A stretch of DNA of 64,000 nt from Psococerastis gibbosa (Eukaryota > Arthropoda > Insecta > Psocodea > Psocidae), in NCBI GenBank assembly GCA_963971405.1, contig OZ020490.1, forward strand, positions 14,905,464-14,969,463. Direction: 5' to 3'. The first letter of the stretch is position 1, and the number at the start of each line of letters is the position of its first letter. Positions 33,231 to 44,621 of the stretch are shown here, piece after piece. Below the pieces are notes generated by a model, which worked only from the letters and a program-made list of their open reading frames with translations, was not told the DNA's origin and ran no database searches. Both the position numbers and the translations under genes were made by a program.

Positions 33231-36200
33231 AAAAAACTTCATCCTCCGCGACCCCGATATCATTCATTCATATATGCAATGAATAGGAACTAAGATGAAA
33301 TGCGAAAGGAAGTATCTTTACAAACAGACAGTTAACATACCGGAAGCTGTATCCGCAGCATTAATTCAATTCAAACGAAAGTAACATTGAAAATCCGGTC
33401 TAGAAATAGCAATGTGATTATAAGTAGGAGGGGACACTTGTGTAAATGGGGGGTAGCCGCTGCTCGCCTTTGCAGGAAAAGGAAATGTAAGGCCGTTTGA
33501 AATGGATTCTACCCCTCCTCCATTGCCTGTTTAGCTTCCGTTAGGGGAAATAATAGGCAGGCCACCTGCCCGAGCTGGGCAAATGTAGATTTCATTCAAT
33601 TCATGAATATACTTGTAGTAGGTCTATAGCCTGGTGAGGGGTAATTGGGGAGGGAGGGGCAATAAGTGACCTCCTCAATTAAAAATCCCTGAATAATCTG
33701 GAAACTATATTGTCATTGTCTATTTTGTGCTTTACCCAGAATTTTTTTCGGAGGGGGGGGGGGGTCCATCTGACGTGAGGTATAACCTCCATAAAACATT
33801 CTATCTAGTGTACCCTGCAAATATTTCGGGGGCGGGGGAGGGGGGGTCCTGAACTCCTGGACCCCGCCTCTGGCCCTACCTATGGCCCTCTCCCCCGCTT
33901 TAACACATTTGGGGAAGTTGGTAGTTCGTAGATTATTCTTCTTTGCTTAATTTGGCGCAGTCAGCCCAGTGGGACTTTTGACCGCCCTAACAATTAATAG
34001 TCCTCCGCTTGTAATGCCGTAGTCAAGGGGGGTTCATGGGGGTTTCAATAAAAGACTATTCTTCGATGTTTTTAGCCCTGGGTCCACAAAATAATATTAA
34101 TTTAGCAAAATAAAAAAGAGCGACCACCCTTATATAGCTTACAAAAAATTAGGAACGATTTACCTTAAAATTCGAATGTCATTATAATATAGTTTAGAGC
34201 TTTAGACATAATGGATGGCAGTACCATCTGGAGCCAATGACAGTTCAAAAAGACGAATGAATAACTCTTTGGGGCTGTCATTAACTTCCGACAGCACATA
34301 CAATTCGCGACAGACAAGTTGCCCCAATACGCATGCACTGTTATACTCAAAATAGAAAACTCAACTAAATCTAACTAACTCTCATTCGCCTATACTTAAC
34401 CAATAACCTTTCCGCAGAACTCAAAATTCATTCATAAATTTCAAGAGACTCCCTATTAAATGCCTCCCTGCATTACCCTCTTGCCGCAAAATGGGTCTTC
34501 TAATGAAACCGGGTCGATGATTCTGATGAAATGTAAGATGAGGGGGTGATTTAATTGTACAGCGATTGGGTGTTCTTCTTTGAATGATTTATCGGACTGT
34601 CATTCATAAAACGTAGTCCACAGTAAAGTGCGATCCTGAACCAGTCGAGGGTTTTTGGGGTTTTGAGATTTGCGGATTTATTTGAGTTATATAACAGGAC
34701 AGTGCTAGTGAATGGAACTGTGAAACTGTAGCCTAACATAGTTGATGAATTAGTTGATTAGTACCGGTATTAATAATTTATATGTACAATTACTTACCCT
34801 GCAACAAATTTTTGTGCCTCTTTTCAACAAATAGTGTTTTATGAGGACGTGTAAGTTTCAGATAAAGTTAAAAACTTACTATAAACCCAAAAAAGAAGCT
34901 GTCAAGTCGAGAAACTGTGCCGGGAGCCATATACCCTTCTGTAATTACCTTTCTTTGATTGAAGGAGCGAAAAAAAGGTTAGTTGGTTAATATTATTAAT
35001 TGCGTCGTTGTATTAATTTATTAATAACTTAATTAATTAATGGAAAACCAAACTTATTTTTGGTCTGCATTTTTTATGAGGATGCATTAAAAATTATCCA
35101 AGATATGACAAGTTTTAATTTTGTTTAAATTTACTATAAACGTTATAAAAATTTACACTATAACTTATATTATAACCGGTAAATTGTTAATTCAATTAAA
35201 AACTCCTAATAATTATAATAATAGCATCAAGTAACCAAAAAATAAAAATTCTCAGAATTTGGGACTAAAAATTCCTATATACCTATAATATAGTCTAATA
35301 CTATATACAGGCGAAGAATTTTCTAATTATTCCTGTTTCATCGCATCAAACACATCGTGAGAGTTTTTTTTAAGTTAGGTAAATCTACTGCGAGTATATT
35401 TACAAGTGACCTGTCGGTAAAAAAATGATACGGTACTGTAACAGGAAGTGGTGGGAGTACACTCCCACAATCTGTCGTTTTCACTACGACTGGTCTATAC
35501 AATAATATATGTATCAGTATGACATTGCAAGAAGGCGCTGTAGCGATTTAAAAAAGGTGCAATCGTTAATATTTAAACACAAAATAAGCATAGATTCTTT
35601 ATAGTCACGCTTGCTGATGCGTACCTATTTAATTTTTTTTTTTTTTTTTACGTAACTTAATAATGAAAGTACAGTAGGCTATATCCAGTGTTCAAACTCA
35701 AATAAATTTATTCAAATTCTTCAAACAATACAGGTTTACATTTAAAAAAAATATATTTCGGGGGGGGGGGTGTCCGGACCCCTTCGACCACGGCAAATCA
35801 CGCATACAGGACACTAGTCACTCATCAAGCATTGCGATATATACTGTACTCGTATATATTTATTTTTTTGGAAATTTCAAGATAGTAGGCCTATTAGGAT
35901 TATTCCCATTTCTGTTGCTCCGGTGGCGTGTATATAAAATATTTTGAGGATGAAGCAAGACCAGGTCGCCTCTAGCTATCAACATCTTACCGCGTGACCC
36001 AAGATGGCGTTCAATTCTGCCAACCAAACCACTTACCTGTTGTCTGTTGACCCTAACATGTATATAGTATTAGATTTGGCAAATGCATTACAAAAACTCA
36101 TATTTGTTAATTTTCCCATGGGGGGGGGGGGGGGTATACATGCCACTGTTTTTCTCATTCAATTTTATAGGTAGTTTTCACAGCACAACTGCATCTGGGT

Positions 36201-36264
36201 GCTCGTCAAATTTCCCAATATGGCCGCCAATCCGAGTTCCCCTCCACCGGAAAATTTCACCACT
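33231..36264. other. Gene-free, low-complexity stretch
   Basis: No exons recognised. It includes G runs at 33757-33769, 33831-33847 and 35760-35770, a T run near 35635, and an AT-rich block at 34980-35340. The end holds a G run at 36121-36134. Confidence 0.45.
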
Positions 36265-36818
36265 TTAAGAAGAGTGAAATTTAATACTTTTCATTTTTTA
36301 TTTAAATAGCCAAGCAAGTTATTAAAGATTTGGCTCATTTAAGTTGTAAAAGACTACTTCATGCATCATATAATAAGGTACCTACAGCCTGATCGAGGCG
36401 ATTATAATACCGGTATTTCTTTAATCCCCTGGTATTAAAAATGTAAACAAGATAATTTTATAATGGAAAGTGCTATTCAAAATTTGTTTGTTTACAGTTA
36501 TAATCCTAGGGTATTTATTTAACCCCGGTATTATAATCGCCTCGATCAGGCTGCACATACCTACTTTTAATTTTCGAAATTGTAGTTTTTTCATAAACAC
36601 TGTTTTTCGCGAAAAGTTATTGTTTATAAATTATTATCGTGTTTACGAAAAAACTACAATTTCGAAAATTAAAAATACCTTACTATATGATGCATGAAGT
36701 ATAGTCTTTTTCAACTTAATTGAGCCAAATCTTTATAATAACTTGCTCAGTTAATTAAATAAAAATATAAAGTATTACATTTCGGGCTGCCAATTTCTTA
36801 CGGGCTGTACACTCTTAA
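36265..36818. mobile_element. Palindromic TTAA MITE, copy 3, split by another MITE
   Basis: TTAA at 36265-36268 and 36815-36818 bound the copy. The left end has lost about 30 bp of the terminal repeat (TTAAGAAGAGTGAAATTTAA). The interior is interrupted by a 172-bp insertion at 36386-36557. Confidence 0.7.
36386..36557. mobile_element. Nested MITE, CAGCCTGATCGAGGCG ends
   Basis: CAGCCTGATCGAGGCGATTA at 36385 pairs with the complement of TAATCGCCTCGATCAGGCTG, ending at 36553. TACCTAC occurs on both sides (36379-36385 and 36558-36564), a likely 7-bp duplication. It is a short relative of the 847-1174 family. Confidence 0.6.
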
Positions 36819-38689
36819 ACGATCTTTACATTAATTTACTTCATTTTGAATGATTTATTCCTCCAACCTCATTGGTTTCCACAGTTGTGTGAGGGATCCA
36901 TCAATGACATAAATGTGTAAAAATGGTAAAACTGTACACCTCTGTAAATTGTGTTAATTGCGAATAAATTTACTTAACGTTTTACATTACAACACGGTCC
37001 TCATTTAATTATTATGCTGAATTATTGCGAAGTTGCTGCTGACTTATACTGTCAACAGCATGGAAGTGGCGCGAAGGCCCTCCACTCGGATATAATTTCT
37101 AAATTTGGATCACCCCATTAATCACACACACTCTTATAGTTTCATGGCCACCAGCAATCTTTTCAGATGTTTTCAATATCCCCTACCACAACAAATTTCC
37201 GTATCATTGAAACGCTTTAAGTGGATGCCACGCCATGCTTGAATAATTGGTACATTTTTAGATGCCGGGGTTAGCAGAATCAGGTAGGTAGCCTATACTG
37301 TCAGGCAGTGGTGAACACAGACCCAAATTTTAAAAAGGCGGCAAATTGACAACTTTATTTAAAAAAATCACTTTCGGCTCTGGCCGATCAGCAGGAGTAT
37401 ATAGGGAGATTCCGCAGACCCTGCTTTTCCTCTACGCTACCTACGCTATGTATGTAATAAAAAATATAAAAAATACTTCATTTATTCTCCCGACCACAAC
37501 ATCAACACACAAAGGGGTACAGGAAAGGAGCCTCCCCGAAGATCGCTTTTTATACACGTGCTATAAGAACCGTGGATAAAAAAACCGATCGGGCGTACCC
37601 TGGGCAACGCAAAGTGGAAACATCTAGTGGCTAATCCTGTACCCTATTTAAAATATAAAAAAAAATCAACACATAACACTATTGTGTTCCAACTTTCGAA
37701 CCCTGCCGACTATGAACGTTTACTTATTAAATTATTTTTACTTTGACTGGACGTCATCTCGAAATCGTTGATTTGTCGTAAAATGTATTGATAACCATTA
37801 TCGTAGATAGTAATGCGAGTTCTCAGTCAAATTTTAATTCATTCCTCTGCGATCAATATTAACTGAGATATAAATTATCTAAGGTTTCAATCGGCCGCCA
37901 TCTTGTAATTAAATAGTGGATCTAGCTGGTTAACAAACTCGATCAAGACATGTGCATGATCAATTTTTGTGCCAAGTTTCATCAAAATCAGATAATATTT
38001 ACGGAAGTTAGAGTGTTTCCTAAAATCGATATACATACATATGTTTATATACAATATATACATGCATAATATATATTATATATAGGCCTATATATATATA
38101 TATATATATAACATTATGAACGAAGCGCGGTTTTAGGCTCAGGGGTCATGAAATGAACAGTTGTGAAGAAATTTTCCAAAAGTCGAACATTGCTGGTCGC
38201 CATCTCAATTGGTAGATGAATCACCATAAAAACATGAAATATGAAGTGTTATTGTAATACGTTTTAAATGGTATATGTTTCATTGTGTATGTACAACCAG
38301 AATTGTTCGGAAAAACTAAATCAGTTACTTAAATCAAATGCCGTATTGTTTTAATTCTCAGTTTATACCTTAGGCGGCAATAAAGAAATAGGCGTAAATA
38401 AAGAAATGAATATATAATTCACCTGTTGACTGACTGACCGGCCGCACGTCAAACCATTGCTATCTTGCTTGATATCTCCAGGTCAAAACATACATGTTTC
38501 ATTCATTCACGTAGCCTATGTACGTATAGTTCTAGAATATATTAGAAGCTTTATTACGAATTTCAGTATCGTGCAACAGTATAGGCCCACTATCTATTGT
38601 AGGCTTACATCGGGTTTACTTGCATAACTGTAGTAATTGACCAGTTTTCTCCACATCCACTAATTTCGGTTTCAACGAGAAGGTAACCT
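36819..38689. other. Gene-free region with repeat traces
   Basis: No exons seen. Around 37960-38110 the motif GCCAAGTTTCATCAAAATCA is followed by an ATACATACAT stretch and a (TA)n run at 38090-38110, matching the element-C style of repeat. Confidence 0.4.
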
Positions 38690-38751
38690 CTTCAACCAAA
38701 GTTAATTTGTCAGTGTTATATATACTATATAATTAATTAATTAATTAATCT

Positions 38752-39185
38752 TGACTTTTTGTTGTTCTATTACGAAGCCAACCTAGCTGAGTTAGGGCTG
38801 TTATAAGCCCTCTCTTACACCCAACTGGCCGGTCGCCTTACCAAGTTGAATCCAGCGGACCAGAGCAGGTTCAAAGAAGCAGATAACTTGGTCGTGTGCA
38901 CAGTGCCGGTAGGGAAACATGGTCCTGGTCACCTCCGAACTAATCGTGTGACTTCACTGTGTTTCCCAAGTGGTTCGGAATCCACTATAATCAGGAGTTC
39001 CACTGTCCTGTGGGCCCACACGGGGCCTGGGACTGTGTCCAACCATACTACTACTACACCCAACTAGGATGACCCGGAACCGCCTGCTTTACATGCCCTC
39101 TAAATGTAGCCAGGGTGGGACTCGAACCAACAACCTTTCGGGTGAAAGTCGGAGTCTGTACCATACTACTCTACAGGACCTGACT
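38752..39185 (-). repeat. tRNA-Glu-derived SINE interrupted by a second SINE
   Basis: Bases 38752-38826 and 39066-39185 together make one reverse-oriented copy of the 9046-9235 SINE. They end on the tRNA-like head GGACTCGAACCAACAACCTT and GGGTGAAAGTC. The copy is split by the insertion at 38827-39065. Confidence 0.75.
38827..39065 (+). mobile_element. (ACT)-tailed SINE inserted in another SINE, 11-bp duplication
   Basis: TACACCCAACT is present at 38816-38826 and 39055-39065. The inserted body (ACCAAGTTGAATCCAGCGGA ... CACTATAATCAGGAG) is the same family as 23727-24038 and also ends in ACTACTACTAC. Confidence 0.85.
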
Positions 39186-40801
39186 ATAATACTGTACTGT
39201 AATGGAATGCTTGAAAGCAGAGGCTGACTGGAACTGGAAATCGAGCCAGGCATTATCGGATACCGCGGCCCCTTCCTCAGGTCAAAATGCTGTTGTAATG
39301 CTTGTTATTAACGCAAATTTTATTTTATTTTAATTTCAAATATGCTCCGATTTTTTTCCTTTGGAAGTCCGGCCCCGAACAACTATTTTTGGTCCGGCCC
39401 ACCGGGCAAATGGCCGTCTGCCCGCCGGCCCAGTCCGCCACAGCTTGAAAGCGAGCTTACCCCTTTCCATATTGTAATGCAGTGAATGCAACAAGGGCAT
39501 TCTGTCTAGGTGGTAATAATTATGACCGTAAAATACGCGAACGAACTATACCATTGTGGCGCATATGTATTTTATTTTATTATTATTATTTTATTTTATT
39601 TTATGTATTAATTGTGGGCTGCTAATATAATATATCTATAGGTTCTGTGCTGTGATGTACCAACATTTCAAGTGGGGGAACTTCAACTTTAGTTTCTTCT
39701 TGCAGGTACCTACCTATGATTTTTTTATCAGGCAAAATTCACCACCCCCCCCCCCCCCCCCATATGTAGGCTGTTTGTTTATTAATGTGAAGGGTTCCTC
39801 ATTCACTACCAGCGGGCAGCGAGTTGCCGTGTCACAGCTAGTTTTTATTATCGTAATAACTAAGCCGGTTTATACTGACTTAAGTCGCTTAACCCTTAAT
39901 AAAGTTTATTTGTGACCATTTGGAAACGAAGTAGGGCATGCGTAAACACGCATCAGTGCTGGCAAGACATATAAAAGATAAAATCCATTTTTGCCAAATG
40001 CAGTGTATTCACTTGGAACTGGAGAACCATCCTTTCTGGAGATATTTTTCTTCGGGAGAAAATGCTTAGGCCTAAATAAGTAAAATTTAAATTTCTTTAT
40101 AATTCCTAATAATTATTATTCTTTTTCATTATAGCTTAGTTAAAAATGCCGGGAAGCCTACTATTTGTCTGTTTTTTTTTTCAAAATCAATAAAAAATTC
40201 ATTAATAAACAATAATAATAAAATTAAATTAATTTAAAACAAAAATATTTAATTTATCTACTATCTACTACATCTACTATTGTTCGCTTTTTTTCTTCTT
40301 CTTCAATAAAGTCGTTTTCAATTCAATTCAAAACTAGGCTATACCTAATTGAACATTTCAGCCCCCCCCCCCCATTTAAAAATGCCAGCTACGGTCCTGA
40401 ATGTATGATTGTATAATGTATATTGTATTGAACTGCGGAAGGGAACATCTGTCCGCAAATGACCCTCTCTGAAATAATCGCGGAAATTTACCAGACGAAA
40501 CTCTTCACAAATTTTCCATGAATGGTTCATACCAGGCTGAATGGTGGCCAGAGTTATAACACGTGCACGGGAAAACTAGGTCAACAGGCATGTACGTTCA
40601 ATAGGCACTACCAGAACACGTGTCCCCCATGCTTAGCTTCCGAGAAGCTGCTAGCAAACTGTTTCCCGGGGGCCATGATCGCATGAATGAAAGCAGAATA
40701 CATTCAGCCTGCTTGCAAACCCTCGACGCAGCGAAGTACTTACTGTATATAGAACTATATTGCCAGTAAAGTACGGTACGCCTACAATCAATTACAGTGA
40801 T
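39186..40801. other. Gene-free region with C/G homopolymers
   Basis: No exon seen. It has a C run of about 18 at 39743-39760 and C runs near 40362. A TTTTATTTTATT stretch lies near 39570. Confidence 0.4.
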
Positions 40802-40809
40802 ATTCCAAG

Positions 40810-41254
40810 CATTGGCGTTATTAGTAATTAGGTGGGTCGGGGGGGGGGGGGGGCTAAGCCACCCCCACGTACTTGTCGAGTCCCCCCACGATTTTCGAGG
40901 AAATAAAACAAATTGATTAATAAAACTTAATATAGGCTATAAACGAATACGGTAATTAAAAATTCGAATGAATTTTTTTGAATTTTTTTGTTGCACAGAA
41001 TAACAATTTTTTTTTTTAAGCACTAAATGAAACTAATTTAATGTATTAATTGGCGGTTTCGCAGTTTCGGACTGTTCTTTTATCAGTGTTTATGTTTGAA
41101 TCTGCACTGCTATCATGCGGATATTAATATCATATATGGAGTTTTTGTGGTTTTAAACCTCCACCCCCCCCCCCTTGATTTTGGCAACTAGGGGCACGGA
41201 ACACATGGGGTTCTAAGCCCCCCCCCCCAGGTATTTTGTCAATTTACGCCAATG
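40810..41254. mobile_element. hAT-like non-autonomous element, CATTGGCGT ends
   Basis: The 8-bp direct repeat ATTCCAAG lies at 40802-40809 and 41255-41262. The ends are CATTGGCGTTATTAG and the complement of CAATTTACGCCAATG. Just inside each end are G or C runs (40839-40852, 41162-41173, 41219-41228). There is no coding capacity. An 8-bp duplication is the hAT hallmark. Confidence 0.75.
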
Positions 41255-41263
41255 ATTCCAAGT

Positions 41264-41944
41264 TGTGTAAGATAGCCAACGAATTTTTTTTTTGTGGGTC
41301 CTTTTTTTAAATATAATAATCTATGTGGCCTTCTTACCCAGCATAACGAATTCAAAAGACAAATATAAAAATACTTAGTGTAACAATGCTCAAGGTGCTG
41401 AGAAAATTTCGAACTGAATTGAGCAGAAGTCTTGCGTGCTTTGGCGAAATTGAAAATTCCAGGGCTAAAATTTTTAAGACAATAACAGCCTACGGTTAAT
41501 AAACCGTCATTTTTTTCTTTTTCTCTAAGGGGGAGGGGGTGGTATGGAGAGTGAAGCTAGCATTTAAGTCTTACATTTTATGAGCCCCCCTCTCTTATGG
41601 TCTGAAGTTCTTAAGCTAAAATGGCTGCTTTAGGGTATAACAAATAACTATATAAAAACAGAATCTACCGTATATTTCGTACAGTAGCGTAACGTGCAGC
41701 AATTTATAAGAACCGGTCCGAGTTTACTCGAACATGCTTTCCAATTTATCCAATTTAAGTAGTAGCTAGAGAAAATGATGTCATGGTAAATAATTTTCCT
41801 ATAGTTCACTTTCGGGCATCTCGGGGGGGGGGGGGGTGTCCACCTGACGTCACTGGAGGTGAGGTAAATTCTAGATAGGTCAGACCAACAAATTACCACA
41901 CAGCAATAATGGCAGGGCACGCAATGCATTTGACCGTGGTGAAT
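41264..41944. other. Gene-free region
   Basis: No exon seen. A G run at 41823-41835 is followed by TGTCCACCTGACGTCACTGG, similar to the segment after the G run at 33757. Confidence 0.35.
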
Positions 41945-42605
41945 TTTCTATCATTTTTTCAAAAACATTTTTTTCCAAAAAACCAAATAATTTTTGGGGA
42001 AACCAACCATTCCGGTTTCGTTACTCAATTTAACACCTAAAGCATGCCTGAAGGTAGAAATCATTGATGTAAAGGTTTCGCAGAAAAATTATTTTTTAGT
42101 CATTTTTCATTACAATTTAGTTATTTTTATTTTTTTACCCCCAGACGCAAACTATCAAGGGGCAAGCGACCCCCCGCATTTTGTCAATATTAATAACGAT
42201 TACATAATATGTGAATTTAATAGAAATCGCTGGAGCCGTTTTGGAGTAATAATTTTTTTAGACGTTTTTTAGGAGTTTTGTGAGAATAAAACCCCCCCAA
42301 ATTGAGTTAGCCCCAAATAATAAAAAAAAATGGTTCCGAGGTATGATTTTTTTGAACCTACATGCCGAATTTCATCAAAATCGACCGAGTAGTTTTCCCG
42401 GAAATCGACGCACAGACAGACAGACAGAGCGACAGACAGAGCGACAGAGTGACAGAGCGACAGAGCGACAGTCAGACAGACAGACATTTCGTAAAAACCA
42501 CTTTTTTGGGTTCCTGGGACCTCAAAATGTGTAAATCCGTTGAAATCTCGGAATCGAAAATTTCGACCATCACAAAGCTTTCCTTATACTACGTATAAAG
42601 TGGAA
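41945..42605. repeat. Element C with (CAGA)-type microsatellite
   Basis: Blocks CCAAATTGAGTTAGCCCCAA, GCCGAATTTCATCAAAATCG, then a CAGACAGACAGAGCGACAGA tract (42411-42485) and GGACCTCAAAATGTGTAAAT recur at 57003-57272. They also recur in reverse at 62163-62540. The microsatellite sits at a fixed internal position, so it is part of the element. Confidence 0.6.
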
Positions 42606-43388
42606 AGCAATAAATGTTAATAAATTTAAATTCTTATGCTGTATATACCCTATAGGGCAGCCTATACTTCAATTGGCCCTGCCTCCTGTGGCTGTTATTT
42701 GCATCAAAACATGATGAAAAAACCTGTAGTCACCCTAAAGTTACATTATAATACCTCATCCTCGCGATGACCTGTGTCCTGCTGTGGTGGCGCAGGCGCT
42801 CTAGGCTGACTTGGCATGCAGACATTACATAGGCCGACTAAAATCAGTCTTTACCATTCAGGAGAAGCGGCTTATATCGATTTATCCACTACATAAGCTA
42901 AACATAGGAAGACCAGGTGTCCCGGGAAATTCTGCACGTGCGACTTTCATTCACCTCGAATGTAGCACGTGAACTTTGACCTATTTGACCGCTGCTGCGG
43001 TTTCATTCACTCTGTCTATTTACATGACATTACTGCTACATTTAATTACGAATAATGAATGAATGAATGAATACTCGTATAGTGCCTACCCCGTGCACCC
43101 CATATTTATAGAATCATAGATGGAAATACTTTTTTTGTCCAAATATATATCATGCATTCAAAACAAGCTCATTTTTATACCGCCCCCCTAGCTCAAAAAA
43201 AAAAAAAAACAGATCCAGTTATGAGTACTGCTGCATTTTTCTTCAGTCATTTTTTTATTTACTACTGCCGGGTATGTTGCTACATAAACCATGTCAAAAT
43301 AAATAGAGTAGTGGTACAAGAAAGGAGGATCTTCCTTCAATACAGAACTATATGGCCACAACTCTCCGTTTTAGTACGCTACCGTACG

Positions 43389-43759
43389 CATTGGCGTAAA
43401 TTGCCAAAATACGTAGGGGGGAGGGGGTGTGTGGAGGTTTAGAACCACAAAACCTTTAAGATATTAATATCCATGATTGCAGTGCAGATTCAAACATAAA
43501 CATTGATTAAAAAAACAGTCTGAAACTCCGAAATTACCAACATAATACATTACAATTGTCGAATTTTGGAGCTAGTGTTTTTTTTTTAATCAAAATTTTT
43601 ATTACTCTACGAAAAAAAAATCGTGTTTTTTATTATTCGTTTATTTATTACGTTTTTTCAATCAATTCGTTTTATTTTCTTGAAAATCCTGAGTGGACAT
43701 GACAAGTATACCTGGGGGTGGCCAAGCCCCCCCCCCCCACCCCCCTAATTGCGCCAATG
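43389..43759. mobile_element. hAT-like non-autonomous element, second CATTGGCG copy
   Basis: ACCGTACG (43381-43388) and ACCGTACC (43760-43767) are a 7-of-8 duplication. The ends are CATTGGCGTAAATTG and the complement of TAATTGCGCCAATG. The interior GTGCAGATTCAAACATAAAC matches 40810-41254 in reverse. Confidence 0.7.
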
Positions 43760-44621
43760 ACCGTACCCGGTACCTGCCCTATGTCGATTATCAAGTAAGT
43801 AATATAAGTTATTCATTTAACTTAAATAAGCCCACTGAATTTTCTACCTCCAACACGATATACCCATCATATACCTGTTCATCAAATCTCTCTCATTGCG
43901 TATCTTAAGTTTCTTTCGGGAAAAACTCCGAAATTATGAGTTTTATCAGTTTGTGCAAACTGTTCATCACATTAGTCATTAGAAACTACATGTTGCAATT
44001 CCTTACTCGATATAGCTAGTCCACTATCAAAACAAGGACTTAAATGATTCACTGCTGATAGCTATATAACTTATGTGATTGCCATATATAATAAATTATG
44101 TTTATCGCGATCTTTGCTTCGATTTTGATTGACTAGTAAATGTCATAAAATCCCAACGACGACTTTGAGTGTTGTTAGTAATGCACTATAATATAATTAT
44201 TCATTATAGTCTATATTATTGGAAAAGGAGTAGAAATGTTATGCACGCAAAAACGTCCTCGTCCCCGATGTCAACCCTAAGCCGATTACAAATACGAACA
44301 AGATGAACAATGATTACAATATGAACATAATGAACAAGCTGAGGCACTTATAGCTCTAAGATCGATTGGTGAGAAGTTCGATTTGTAAAAAAAAAAACGG
44401 GCAGCGGGAGTGTCCAAATTGTGAAACTCTAAGAGGTAGAAATCGGCCCCCCATCTTAAAAGCATAAATGCGTCATTGTATAGAAATATAACACATAATA
44501 AATAAAAAAATACATACGTACCTACTAAATAGCAAGTAAAATCAATTCCAATTAAACTTCAAACTTTTCGCGGGCTTTTTGTGTAATTCGAGAGTTGAAA
44601 AATCGATGGTGAATAATCACA

